Of a DNA stretch of 64,000 nucleotides, positions 38,208 through 46,598 are shown one piece after another. The position numbers and the translations under genes were made by a program. The stretch spans positions 53,160 to 117,159 of the forward strand of contig JAJCZE010000017.1 in NCBI GenBank assembly GCA_029262555.1, given 5' to 3'. This stretch comes from Candidatus Babelota bacterium. Lineage in GTDB: Bacteria > Babelota > Babeliae > Babelales > Vermiphilaceae. Every line of letters starts with the position of its first letter. Position 1 is the first letter of the stretch. A model generated the notes under the pieces. It was not told the origin of the DNA. It searched no databases and saw only the letters and a list, made by a program, of their open reading frames with translations.

Positions 38208-40028
38208 CTACGTTTTTCGTCGAAACGTTTTTTCAATATCATGAAGCGAAAGCATCCAGCCGGTTGGGCGGCCGTGTGGGCATGAAAATCGATTTGGGCT
38301 GTTATGCAGATCTTTCATCAGTTCTTGCATCTGAGAAAGCGTTAATACATCGCCTGCTTTTACGGCAGCCTTACATGCCATTTGTGCGCGCAGTTTATCA
38401 TGAATTGTTTTATGAAACTGCTCTGTGTCAACGTGTTGGAGCTCTTTAATCCATCCAATTGCAGTTCGAACTATTTCTTGCAGAGGTGCATTTTTTAGAT
38501 GTACGGGTGTTGATTGAATAATGAGTTGCTCTTTTGAGAATGGTTCGATTGTAATGCCATGCTGTGCAAAAAGTTCAAGATGCGGCTCGATGAGCGTGCG
38601 ATCTTCTTGTGAGCAATTAATTAGTTGTGGAAACATTAAATTAATCGTTGGAATGTCTTGAAAGTTTTTTGAAAATTGCTCATATAAAATACGCTCGTGC
38701 GCAGCGTGTTGGTCAACTAGATATAGTCCCTCTTCTTGCTCAATCAAAATATAGGTCTTTGCAAATTGCCCAATGACGGCATGCATTTGCTCTGGTGTTT
38801 CTATGATTGGCATTGGTTGTGCAGTTTCTTGTGGCCTAACAAAGGAAGGTTGCGTAGTGGGTGCAAATGATATTGATTTTTCAGTGCGGGGTTCAGGTAT
38901 GGGCATATCATCGAATGCAGAAATGTCTTTTACGTCTGATGCAAACGCTGCCGGAGTAAATGAAACTGATTCAACAGATTGCGGCATTGTTTGCGATGGC
39001 TGATAAAACGAAACATCTTTTTTGATCTGTTTTGATACGTGCGATTCAAGTGCGGCGCGAACTGTTTCTTGAATTAACTGTTCAATAGTGCGTGGATGCG
39101 CAAACGTTATTTCTTGTTTTTTCGGATGGGTATTTACATCGATCAATGCAGGATTAATCATGATAGAGATTGCAGCCATCGGATACCGTCCACTCGGAAT
39201 AACGTTATTATATCCTTTTAGCAGCGCGCGGCTCAGGCCATTATTACTTACCCATCGATTATTAACCAAAAAGAAAATACCACTCCGATCATAGCGAAAC
39301 CATTGATGATTAGAAATTGCGCCACACAGTGAAATTCCTTTGTCGCTGCGAGTGGCTTCGATTGGCATCATATGCTTTGCAGTGCTTGCATCCCAGAGTT
39401 GGGCAGTGCGTTGGATCATTGTCTCTTGTGACGGACAGTTAAAAAGTTGTTTACCATCAACGTATAATTGTAGATGCAAATGGGGATACGCAAATGCCAT
39501 CGATTGAATTGCTTGAATAATGTGGCGTGTTTCAGTTTCTCGTTTTTTTAGAAATTTTGCGCGTGCAGGAACGTTATAAAAAAGATCACGCACAATAATA
39601 TCAGTCCCTTGTGGGCAGCCGATCGGCTCAACAGTAATTTCACCTTCTTGTGCGATTACTTTTAATCCTTCAAGGGCATCAGTTTCTTTGGTAAGTAACG
39701 TTACTTTGCTGACTGCCGCAATACTTGCAAGCGCTTCGCCGCGAAAGCCAAATGTAGTTAATGAAGTGAGTTCATCAACCGATGCAATTTTGCTGGTAGC
39801 ATGTTTTGCAAAGCATAATTGCGCATCATCTTTATCCATGCCGCAGCCATTATCAACAATTCGAATCAGTTCTTTTCCGCCATCTTCGATATATAAAGAA
39901 ATAGCATCTGCACCAGCATCAAGGGCATTTTCTAAAAGTTCCTTAACGATATTTGCTGGTCGCTCTACTACTTGGCCTGCTGCTATTTTTTGCGCTTCAT
40001 GCGTAGATAACTGTTTTATTTTTGCCAT
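38208..40028 (-). CDS. mutL: DNA mismatch repair protein MutL
   Basis: A 606-residue GHKL ATPase that couples MutS mismatch recognition to strand removal. Motif I (QVVERPANIVKELLENALDAG) near residue 18, motif II DNGCGM, and motif III TFGFRGEAL are intact. The region about 330-410 is a Pro/Ser-rich linker and the C-terminal dimerisation domain includes QEEGLYLVDQHAAHERILYE and ends CPHGRPTGW. The DQHAAHER sequence resembles the DQHA(X)2E(X)4E metal-binding motif of MutL proteins with endonuclease activity, so this MutL may nick DNA itself. Confidence 0.95.
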   Translation of the reverse strand: MAKIKQLSTHEAQKIAAGQVVERPANIVKELLENALDAGADAISLYIEDGGKELIRIVDNGCGMDKDDAQLCFAKHATSKIASVDELTSLTTFGFRGEALASIAAVSKVTLLTKETDALEGLKVIAQEGEITVEPIGCPQGTDIIVRDLFYNVPARAKFLKKRETETRHIIQAIQSMAFAYPHLHLQLYVDGKQLFNCPSQETMIQRTAQLWDASTAKHMMPIEATRSDKGISLCGAISNHQWFRYDRSGIFFLVNNRWVSNNGLSRALLKGYNNVIPSGRYPMAAISIMINPALIDVNTHPKKQEITFAHPRTIEQLIQETVRAALESHVSKQIKKDVSFYQPSQTMPQSVESVSFTPAAFASDVKDISAFDDMPIPEPRTEKSISFAPTTQPSFVRPQETAQPMPIIETPEQMHAVIGQFAKTYILIEQEEGLYLVDQHAAHERILYEQFSKNFQDIPTINLMFPQLINCSQEDRTLIEPHLELFAQHGITIEPFSKEQLIIQSTPVHLKNAPLQEIVRTAIGWIKELQHVDTEQFHKTIHDKLRAQMACKAAVKAGDVLTLSQMQELMKDLHNSPNRFSCPHGRPTGWMLSLHDIEKTFRRKT

Positions 40029-40104
40029 TTCTTTTCACTTTTAAAGTTTCAGTATGTAGTTACTGTACAGATATTTTGTATGCGTGTCATGTAATTGCAT
40101 GGAA

Positions 40105-40133
40105 TTGACGAACACAGCAATACCCACTACCTT
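40105..40133 (+). promoter_or_regulatory. Promoter candidate for the MreB-like gene
   Basis: TTGACG (40105-40110), 17-base spacer, TACCTT (40128-40133), about 48 bases before the ATG. Good spacing and a close -35 match make this one of the better promoters seen. Confidence 0.6.
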
Positions 40134-40181
40134 CTAATGCAATGAAATTCACCGGTTTTACTTACAACGCGAGGATTTTTT

Positions 40182-41303
40182 ATGAAACGGTTTTTTGCAT
40201 ATGCACTTTTTTTAGCTCTAACAATTACGCAACTGCATGCTTTTTCAATGCCATCACTGTGGACGCAATTAGTTGGGCTTGATTTAGGAACGCGTAATTC
40301 GATTGTAGTATTGAATACTGAGGGAAAAGTACAATTGGTTTCAAATCATCCATCAGCTGTTTGCTATTATCGTGATACGGGAGATTTAATTTGTTATGGC
40401 CAATCAGCATTAGAAAAAATAGGAAAATCTCCTGAAGATATTGTTGCTGTTCGGCCACTTCAAAACGGTGTGATCTATTCTTTAAAATCTACGCATGCAT
40501 TGATTAAGGCAATGCTGAGCGATGCAGGAATATCAGTAGGGCCATTAACCGGCATGAAAATGGTGATTGGAATTCCGTGTGGCGTGAATGCGGGTGATTG
40601 CGTGGCAATAGAAAAATGCGCTCGTGCATTGGGAGCTCAAGATGTATTGCTCGTAAAAGAGCCAGTTGCTGCGGCCGTTGATGCGGGATTAAATATTGGT
40701 GGTGATCGTGTAAATATGGTGATTGATATTGGCGGTGGCACTACGGATATTATTGCAGTCGCCCAGTATGGCACGCTTGCACAATCTGCAGTTACGATAG
40801 CGGGCGATGCTATGGATAAAGCGATTCTAGATTACGTACGCGCTCAATTTCAACTTTCAATTGATGAAGAAACGGCACAATACGTAAAATGCAAAATAGG
40901 TGCAGTGTATCTTGATGAAGGTGATGATGCTGAAGATAAGAATCTTAAGTTAGAAATAGCAGGCATGGACATGCTGCAACAAATTCCACGAAAAATTACC
41001 ATTTCAACGCGAGACATTGTAGCTGCATTGCAGCAATGCTCGGATCAAATTCTTGATGCCGCACACGCGGTAATGCGCCAACTTCCACATCGTGCGAGTG
41101 GTGATGTGGCTCAAAGTGGGATTTTACTAGTGGGTGGTGGTGCACTTATTCCGGGAATGAAAGAAAAACTAGAGCAACGCTTTGGCGTTCCAGTAACGGT
41201 GCCAAATGAACCGCTTACGAGCGTAGCGCGTGGTATTGGAAAAATTCTTGGCGATTTTGATACATATCAACGAGTACTCAGCGATGCATCGGATGATTTT
41301 TAA
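40182..41303 (+). CDS. MreB-family actin homologue with a signal peptide
   Basis: A 373-residue actin-fold ATPase clearly of the MreB group. Phosphate-1 motif is LDLGT (33-37), phosphate-2 IDIGGGTTD (181-189) and adenosine motif LVGGGALI (316-323). Further MreB landmarks are VAVRPLQNGVI (about 88-98), KEPVAAAVDAGL, and ARGIGKIL near the end. Oddity: the family's N-terminal amphipathic helix is replaced by MKRFFAYALFLALTITQLHA, a classical signal peptide with a plausible cleavage at residue 20. ATG 40182 has a GAGGA ribosome site at correct spacing. The gene stands alone, not beside mreC/D. It may be exported or anchored with its ATPase domain outside. Whether a normal mreB exists elsewhere decides this. 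Confidence 0.85.
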   Translation: MKRFFAYALFLALTITQLHAFSMPSLWTQLVGLDLGTRNSIVVLNTEGKVQLVSNHPSAVCYYRDTGDLICYGQSALEKIGKSPEDIVAVRPLQNGVIYSLKSTHALIKAMLSDAGISVGPLTGMKMVIGIPCGVNAGDCVAIEKCARALGAQDVLLVKEPVAAAVDAGLNIGGDRVNMVIDIGGGTTDIIAVAQYGTLAQSAVTIAGDAMDKAILDYVRAQFQLSIDEETAQYVKCKIGAVYLDEGDDAEDKNLKLEIAGMDMLQQIPRKITISTRDIVAALQQCSDQILDAAHAVMRQLPHRASGDVAQSGILLVGGGALIPGMKEKLEQRFGVPVTVPNEPLTSVARGIGKILGDFDTYQRVLSDASDDF

Positions 41304-41320
41304 GGATACAGATAACTAAA

Positions 41321-41845
41321 TCAACCACTAACTTCTGCACGAACGGTACTCATAACTCCATTATTTTGCCGTTGCAATGCAACAAGCTGCAAGTTGGAGA
41401 TGCTGGGCACCGTTTGTAGTTTCTGTATTATGTTTTGTGCGTGAGAAATGGTTGCGCTTTTATATGCAAGTTCAATTGATTTTTTTGAAAGAGTGCATGA
41501 TTGCAACGCACCCGTTCCAATAGCTTGATTGCATGATCGCAGATTGCGAGTAATAGATTCCGGCTGATGTTGATACCGTTGCAGCTGGGTGAGCCGTTCT
41601 GATCGAGAGTTATTTATCTCATCTTTTTCTTTTTGCGTTTGCAATACGAGTGTGCATTGAGAGTGATCAGCCATAACTTGTTTTTTTTCTGCTCGTAAAA
41701 GTGAGTAGTGATAGCATTGCGCAAATACTGAAATTCCAATAAATAATACAACTGCAAGCGTTAAGAGCCCGCTGATCACTATCCAGCGATAGACTTCCGA
41801 TTTTGTTTGTTTTGAAATAGGGGTAACGAAATTAATCTGCTTCAT
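41321..41845 (-). CDS. PilN-like assembly protein (tentative)
   Basis: A 174-residue protein with a short cytoplasmic N-terminus (MKQINFVTPIS), one membrane segment (about 21-42), a coiled coil (about 55-105), and a small alpha/beta domain. This is the architecture of PilN or the C-terminal half of GspL. The start ATG 41845 forms ATGA overlap with the stop of the gene upstream. Its order after a PilM-like gene supports the reading, but sequence similarity is low. It may complete the type II secretion inner-membrane platform at 26-31 kb. Confidence 0.45.
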   Translation of the reverse strand: MKQINFVTPISKQTKSEVYRWIVISGLLTLAVVLFIGISVFAQCYHYSLLRAEKKQVMADHSQCTLVLQTQKEKDEINNSRSERLTQLQRYQHQPESITRNLRSCNQAIGTGALQSCTLSKKSIELAYKSATISHAQNIIQKLQTVPSISNLQLVALQRQNNGVMSTVRAEVSG

Positions 41846-42537
41846 GATACTCCGTGCATTGCAAAAAGCCCGCATGCAGTTAAAAGCGCAAGGCGAGCAT
41901 CGTCATCAACTGTAATATGAGATGGTATAAAAAGAAGGCGTGAAAGATCCTCTTTAAAAAAAAGCCGTTCAATTCGATTGCCATGCATTTGCATTGCATG
42001 TGCAAGTTGGGCAGGGCGATAGGCTGTGCCATTCATTGCGCGATAACAATGTGCAAGCGCCATGCGTTCGGTTGTTAAAAGTTCTAATGGGAGCTCGTGC
42101 GTAATTGCCATGAGTTGGTATTGAAACAATAATGGCTTGGGAATCCCACACAAATAAAAACAATGACGATGATCAAATGAATACAGATAGGTGTGCTTCC
42201 AGTGCATTTCAGGTGCGTGTGAGATAGGAAATTGTGCGGTGGTTGGGTGCGCTGTATGAAGTAATAGCATATGCTCTTCCAGCGTGGGCCCATGCAATGC
42301 AAAAGAAAGTAACGCAGTTTGCGTATTGGCGGTATACCATTGGTTGATTAATGATCCAATGGTAGTTGGATTAAAAAGCGTGAGCCGCTCAAGCTCAAGA
42401 TTTGAAAGCCGTTTATGATGGAGAGATTTGAGCTGCAGCGAGCCATTGCTTTGATTTTGTGTGAGAAATACACCCGTTATTGCGCGGGGTGAAAAGATAA
42501 CAGAAAATGCTTCATGCGCGCCCTGACGATTTATCAT
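41842..42537 (-). CDS. PilM-like/GspL cytoplasmic-domain-like protein (tentative)
   Basis: A 231-residue cytosolic protein with no signal peptide. The end LLTACGLFAMHG resembles the closing AxGLALRG pattern of PilM, and the start SVIFSPRAITGVFLTQ resembles the first actin-fold strand pair. The ATP motifs are not evident, so if it is an actin fold it is degenerate. The next gene downstream is PilN-like and overlaps by 4 bases, which is the usual PilM-PilN order. Its start lies inside prmC (26-base overlap). Confidence 0.35.
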   Translation of the reverse strand: MINRQGAHEAFSVIFSPRAITGVFLTQNQSNGSLQLKSLHHKRLSNLELERLTLFNPTTIGSLINQWYTANTQTALLSFALHGPTLEEHMLLLHTAHPTTAQFPISHAPEMHWKHTYLYSFDHRHCFYLCGIPKPLLFQYQLMAITHELPLELLTTERMALAHCYRAMNGTAYRPAQLAHAMQMHGNRIERLFFKEDLSRLLFIPSHITVDDDARLALLTACGLFAMHGVS

Positions 42538-43432
42538 TGCAAATGCATCCTACTACAATGCGATCTTTTGAATGCATGTCTTTTTTAACAATGACATTGC
42601 AAAATCCTTCTTTTTCAAACAACGCTTTTACTGCTGCTCCCTGTTGGTATCCAATTTCAATAATAAGCTGTGGTATTCCATATTTTTGCAATGCTGGGTT
42701 GGGCCTAAGGTGTTTTTTTGCTTGTGTAATGAGTTGTTTAACAACCGCTAAGCCTTCATCTGGAGCAAGTAATGCAATAGGATCTTCCCACTCTTTCACA
42801 GAAGCGTCAACCTCTTGCCATTCTTGAGATGAAATATAAGGAGGGTTTGAAATAATGATATCGAATTGTAAATCGCTTGGAATATTTTGGAGTAAATCGG
42901 AAGAGAGAAAGGTGATCTGCTTGAGTTGATTATGGGCTGCATTTTTTTGTGCCAATGCAAGGGCAGTGTCCGATATATCTGATGCATAAATCTGCGCATG
43001 TGGAAGCTCTTTTGCAAGTGAAAGCGCAATGCATCCAGAGCCGGTACAAACATCAAGAATACGTAATGGCTGATCGCCTAACTGCTTTAATTGCTCAATA
43101 ATTGAAATGCACCATTCTTCTGTTTCTTGGCGAGGAATCAGTGTTGGCGGTTCTACCAAAATATCGCACGATGCAAAAGGCACAGATCCAATAAGATATT
43201 GCAGCGGAATATTATCTTCTACTTGTTTTTTAATCCAGTTGGTTAATGTGTTTTGCTGCTCATGGGTCAGTGAAATAGAATCGTGTGCCAAAAGCATTGC
43301 TTTATTTTTTTGGGTAATTGCCTCCAATACCCACCACGCATATTGCGTGCACAAAAGTTCATTTTGGTATTTACGATGTAATTCTTGGCTGATGGTTTGG
43401 ATAAGAGTGGCAATGGGAAGATCGGTATTCAT
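42512..43432 (-). CDS. prmC: Peptide chain release factor N5-glutamine methyltransferase
   Basis: A 306-residue HemK/PrmC methyltransferase that modifies the GGQ glutamine of RF1 and RF2. Methyl donor site DVCTGSGCIALSLA (about 115-128), then the catalytic NPPY in ISNPPYIS. The N-terminal helical domain contains the usual AxWxLE region. I chose ATG 43432 with AAAGGG at 8-base spacing; a TTG 30 bases upstream overlaps the preceding gene and lacks a site. Confidence 0.93.
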   Translation of the reverse strand: MNTDLPIATLIQTISQELHRKYQNELLCTQYAWWVLEAITQKNKAMLLAHDSISLTHEQQNTLTNWIKKQVEDNIPLQYLIGSVPFASCDILVEPPTLIPRQETEEWCISIIEQLKQLGDQPLRILDVCTGSGCIALSLAKELPHAQIYASDISDTALALAQKNAAHNQLKQITFLSSDLLQNIPSDLQFDIIISNPPYISSQEWQEVDASVKEWEDPIALLAPDEGLAVVKQLITQAKKHLRPNPALQKYGIPQLIIEIGYQQGAAVKALFEKEGFCNVIVKKDMHSKDRIVVGCICNDKSSGRA

Positions 43433-43448
43433 TATGAGCCCTTTCTTT

Positions 43449-44285
43449 TTAGTGAGCTGCAACTGCGCCTTCTATCATTGTGCCTTCAAACGGGTGTTTT
43501 GCAAAAAAAGCTGCTTCTTTCTCGGCAACCGATTCAAGGGTGAACTTTTTCACCAATTCATCTTCGTGCCCATAACGGATACCAATAAACGGATAGTCTC
43601 TATTGTGTAACGCTTTTTCAACCGATTCGACGTTTTTTAATTTATCATCAACAAAGATTATTTTTTTCGGACGATAGTCTATTTGATTAAACCAGCTTAC
43701 AATCATTTCACCTTTACTGTGATTACCGCTAAAAATAATTCCATCGATATATAAGCCAGCTTTGCCATGCCCATGGCCGTGCGTGAGCGGGCATTCGTAT
43801 GGATCAGTTTTAGTGAAATAAACTCCCATGCGATGAAGCTGCTCAATGGTGCGTTGCGTGAGCTCAAGGGAGCGAGCAGTCAGCGCAATAACGGTGACTC
43901 CCTTATCTTGCAAGTTTTTTATTACCTGCACGGTATCTTTTTCTACCGGCTCCATCCAGCTATGAAACTGAATATGAAACAGTTCGGGAAGGGTGAGCTG
44001 AATAGCTTCATCGATATTTTTACCAGCCAATTCAAACTGTTTTACTTTTGCATAAAACCATTGATCGCTTCCAAGTTCAGTAGGAGGCTTGCCAATTGTA
44101 TTATCAATATCAAAGATAACGAGCAGATCTTTATTGTACTCATTTGGTGCAATATAGTTATAAATATCTGTAATGCGATTACTTTCAACGATTGTATCTG
44201 GAATACGGGTGAACCAATAATACGCAGCGAAAATTACGAGTCCAATACAAAGAGCAATAAGAGTCGATTTTATATATTTATTCAT
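43449..44285 (-). CDS. Membrane-anchored HAD-family phosphatase (DUF2608-like)
   Basis: A 278-residue protein with a single N-terminal membrane segment (about 7-25, STLIALCIGLVIFAAYYWF) and a HAD core: motif I LLVIFDIDNTIGKP, motif II VIALTARS, and Lys/Asp in KIIFVDDK. The pattern matches the DUF2608 group of HAD proteins, common in intracellular bacteria such as Chlamydiae and Legionella as I recall. The catalytic domain would face the periplasm if the anchor is N-in. An in-frame GTG at 44294 overlaps the ftsY stop (GTGA); ATG 44285 is preferred, but both remain possible. Confidence 0.72.
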   Translation of the reverse strand: MNKYIKSTLIALCIGLVIFAAYYWFTRIPDTIVESNRITDIYNYIAPNEYNKDLLVIFDIDNTIGKPPTELGSDQWFYAKVKQFELAGKNIDEAIQLTLPELFHIQFHSWMEPVEKDTVQVIKNLQDKGVTVIALTARSLELTQRTIEQLHRMGVYFTKTDPYECPLTHGHGHGKAGLYIDGIIFSGNHSKGEMIVSWFNQIDYRPKKIIFVDDKLKNVESVEKALHNRDYPFIGIRYGHEDELVKKFTLESVAEKEAAFFAKHPFEGTMIEGAVAAH

Positions 44286-44290
44286 AGATC

Positions 44291-45181
44291 TCACGCCTGT
44301 AAAAGATTTGTAACGTATTCGTTTTTATCAAATTGTTTTAACTGTTCAACTTGTTCACCAAACGTAAGATACCATATTGGAATCGTAAGTTCATCAGCTA
44401 TGGCAAAGACAATGCCTCCCTTGCCTGTCCCATCCATTTTCGTGAGAATAATTCCATCTATTTGAGTACACTCTTTAAAAAGCTTTGCCTGCTCGAATGA
44501 ATTTTGCCCCAGCATGCTATCAATAGTTAACAGTGTATTAACCGATTGCGATGGAAGTTTTTTATCAATGACCCGTTTTATTTTTGCAAGCTCATCCATT
44601 AAATGTGATTTGGTATGCAAGCGGCCGGCAGTATCGATAATTAAAATATCGAACTGTTCTTTTTCAAAGCGATCACATCCTTTGAATACCACCGATGCGG
44701 GATCTTGGCTTTCGGTTCCTTGTTCAATAGCAACGCCTGTTTTTTCTGCCCATTGTGCAAGCTGCTGCGTTGCTGCTGCACGGAAGGTATCGGCTGCAAC
44801 AAGTAATACTTTTTTGCCCAATGATTGATAATGATGTGCCAGTTTAGAAGCAAAGGTAGTTTTACCGCTACCATTAATACCAACCAATACAAAAACGTTT
44901 CCTTGCTTTGGTTCAGCCGGCTTGGAAAGGGTGGCCAACAATAATTCATGCAGTGCCTGGCGTAATGATTCCCCTTCGGTTATCTGCCCCGATGCATGCA
45001 GCTCTTTTAATTGCGTAATGATAGAGCGGGTAGTGGTTACGCCGGTATCAGCAGAAAGAAGAATCACTTCAAGCTCTTTGAGTGCGGATTCATCAATTGT
45101 TTTTTTGCCAAACAATGTGCCGAGTTGTGATGTAATGCCGGAGTAGATTTTTTTGAGACTGTTTTTTATAAAACTAAACAT
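44291..45181 (-). CDS. ftsY: Signal recognition particle receptor FtsY
   Basis: A 296-residue SRP GTPase, NG-domain only, without the long acidic A-domain of E. coli. G1 is GINGSGKT (101-108), G3 is DTAGRLHTKSHLM, and G4 is LTKMDGTGKGG. Positions 1-25 include basic and hydrophobic residues likely to contact the membrane. It sits within a run of genes overlapping by a few bases, so it belongs to the rnhB-prmC transcript. Docks SRP-ribosome complexes at the inner membrane, consistent with many exported proteins. Confidence 0.96.
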   Translation of the reverse strand: MFSFIKNSLKKIYSGITSQLGTLFGKKTIDESALKELEVILLSADTGVTTTRSIITQLKELHASGQITEGESLRQALHELLLATLSKPAEPKQGNVFVLVGINGSGKTTFASKLAHHYQSLGKKVLLVAADTFRAAATQQLAQWAEKTGVAIEQGTESQDPASVVFKGCDRFEKEQFDILIIDTAGRLHTKSHLMDELAKIKRVIDKKLPSQSVNTLLTIDSMLGQNSFEQAKLFKECTQIDGIILTKMDGTGKGGIVFAIADELTIPIWYLTFGEQVEQLKQFDKNEYVTNLLQA

Positions 45182-45235
45182 GCTGTATTTCCTGCTGATT
45201 GAAAAAGGGATATGTCTTGTGAGTATACTTGATTT

Positions 45236-45838
45236 CTATTGTGAAATAAATGGGGCAGCTCGTCCTAAAAAGAGTTTGATTCTGCGATAATCATTGCCCG
45301 TTAAAAGAGAGTACGTCTGCATCATTTCTTGCATTTTTGGTGCATCAAAATAGTTGTTTTTTTCCTGAGAAAACACTGCCAAAAGCAGTTCATCCACATT
45401 GGCAACGATACCACTTAGAGCAAAAAGGCGCTGAATCCAAAGCGGTTTTGATAAAAATTGATACGAAATTGTGCTGTTTGTATGCATTATAAAACTGTGA
45501 ATTTTGGCCGGATGGGCAGGCGCTGTATAGTGGCAACGTTCTTGCGTAATCGATCCGAGAGTAATGCAGCTGAATGTGGTTTTTAAAAATTCAAAAATTT
45601 GAGGCTGCTCTTTTTTGAGCTCTTGTTCAGTTTTTTGATATGCAAACGGGGATCGAGACGGATCGATTGATCCCGTTGATACCTCGTACACTAATCCAAT
45701 ATATGTGCCTTCTGGCTGCTCAATAGATACGAGAGATCCATACGCAGGAAAATCGTCCCATTGCCAGGTTTGCGCGGTAAAGCTTTGAAGAGAGCTTTCG
45801 ATAACCTCACCAAAGGGTTTGTTGGCTTTTTGTTTCAT
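45236..45838 (-). CDS. HAS-barrel-like protein of unknown function
   Basis: A 200-residue protein with beta-rich start FPAYGSLVSIEQPEGTYIG, followed by VYEVSTGSIDPSRSPFAY and EQELKKEQPQIFEFLKTTF. This resembles a short HAS-barrel (HerA/ATP synthase-type barrel) protein known from cyanobacteria and some other phyla, as far as I can recall. No ATPase follows. Its first codons overlap rnhB by 32 bases. Confidence 0.5.
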   Translation of the reverse strand: MKQKANKPFGEVIESSLQSFTAQTWQWDDFPAYGSLVSIEQPEGTYIGLVYEVSTGSIDPSRSPFAYQKTEQELKKEQPQIFEFLKTTFSCITLGSITQERCHYTAPAHPAKIHSFIMHTNSTISYQFLSKPLWIQRLFALSGIVANVDELLLAVFSQEKNNYFDAPKMQEMMQTYSLLTGNDYRRIKLFLGRAAPFISQ

Positions 45839-46487
45839 CGGTTCCTTTATCTAAAAATGCACCCAAAAATGTGGTTCTATGGATGAGGGATTGTCGTAAT
45901 GTTTGAATAGCGTGGCGATGAGTGGGGGTAGCGTATCCTTTATGTGTACCCAATGCATATCCGGGAAAAACGGTTTCATATGATTCCATCATGCGATCTC
46001 GGGTTACTTTTGCAATAATAGAAGCGGCTGCAATGCTACTTGATTTCGTTTCCCCTTTATAAAAATGATATACCGGAAGAGCTCCAAAGCCTGTTTTATC
46101 CAGGGTTAATGGCATTGCATCAATTACAATTGCACCGATCTCAACATTACAGTGTGTCAATAAATTGACGAGAGCCCGTTTCATGCAGATTTTAGTCGCT
46201 TGATAGATATTATGCTGATCAATAAGCCGATGATGCACGATTCCAATTTGATGATAACAGTTTCGAATGATCCATTCATACGCTTTATTGCGCTCCTCGA
46301 GCGTCAGCGCTTTAGAATCTTTTAATAAAGGAGACGTCTTATTAATTGGCAAAATCACCGCCGCAGTGACTACCGGGCCGGCCAAACAGCCTCGGCCCAC
46401 CTCATCAATGCCAACAACGAGCCTTTCCTGCTTCCAGAGGCTCTTTTCGTAAAAATTTTTAGTTATTTTAATACTGTGTTTATTCAT
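45807..46487 (-). CDS. rnhB: Ribonuclease HII
   Basis: A 226-residue endonuclease that cuts RNA in RNA-DNA hybrids, including single ribonucleotides. The metal-binding signature GIDEVGRGCLAGPV holds Asp28 and Glu29; later VIDAMPL and ASIIAKVTRD are the other conserved motifs. ATG 46487 is chosen; a TTG nine codons upstream has no ribosome site. First gene of the long minus-strand operon, and only about 20 bases separate its ATG from the divergent promoter of the regulator gene. Confidence 0.95.
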   Translation of the reverse strand: MNKHSIKITKNFYEKSLWKQERLVVGIDEVGRGCLAGPVVTAAVILPINKTSPLLKDSKALTLEERNKAYEWIIRNCYHQIGIVHHRLIDQHNIYQATKICMKRALVNLLTHCNVEIGAIVIDAMPLTLDKTGFGALPVYHFYKGETKSSSIAAASIIAKVTRDRMMESYETVFPGYALGTHKGYATPTHRHAIQTLRQSLIHRTTFLGAFLDKGTDETKSQQTLW

Positions 46488-46507
46488 AGTTTTTGAGAGG
46501 CTTTCGT

Positions 46508-46535
46508 TTGACAATTTTGGCCAAATGCGTACAAT
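46508..46535 (+). promoter_or_regulatory. Near-consensus sigma-70 promoter of the XRE/S24 regulator
   Basis: TTGACA (46508-46513), a 16-base spacer and TACAAT (46530-46535), one base from consensus. The spacer contains TTTTGGCCAAAT, an inverted repeat that could be an operator for the regulator itself. The leader to the ATG is about 57 bases. Confidence 0.8.
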
Positions 46536-46598
46536 TAGAAAATATAGCAGTTCTTAACCATATTTATAATTATCTTATTTTAGTAAGAGGAGTTTCCT

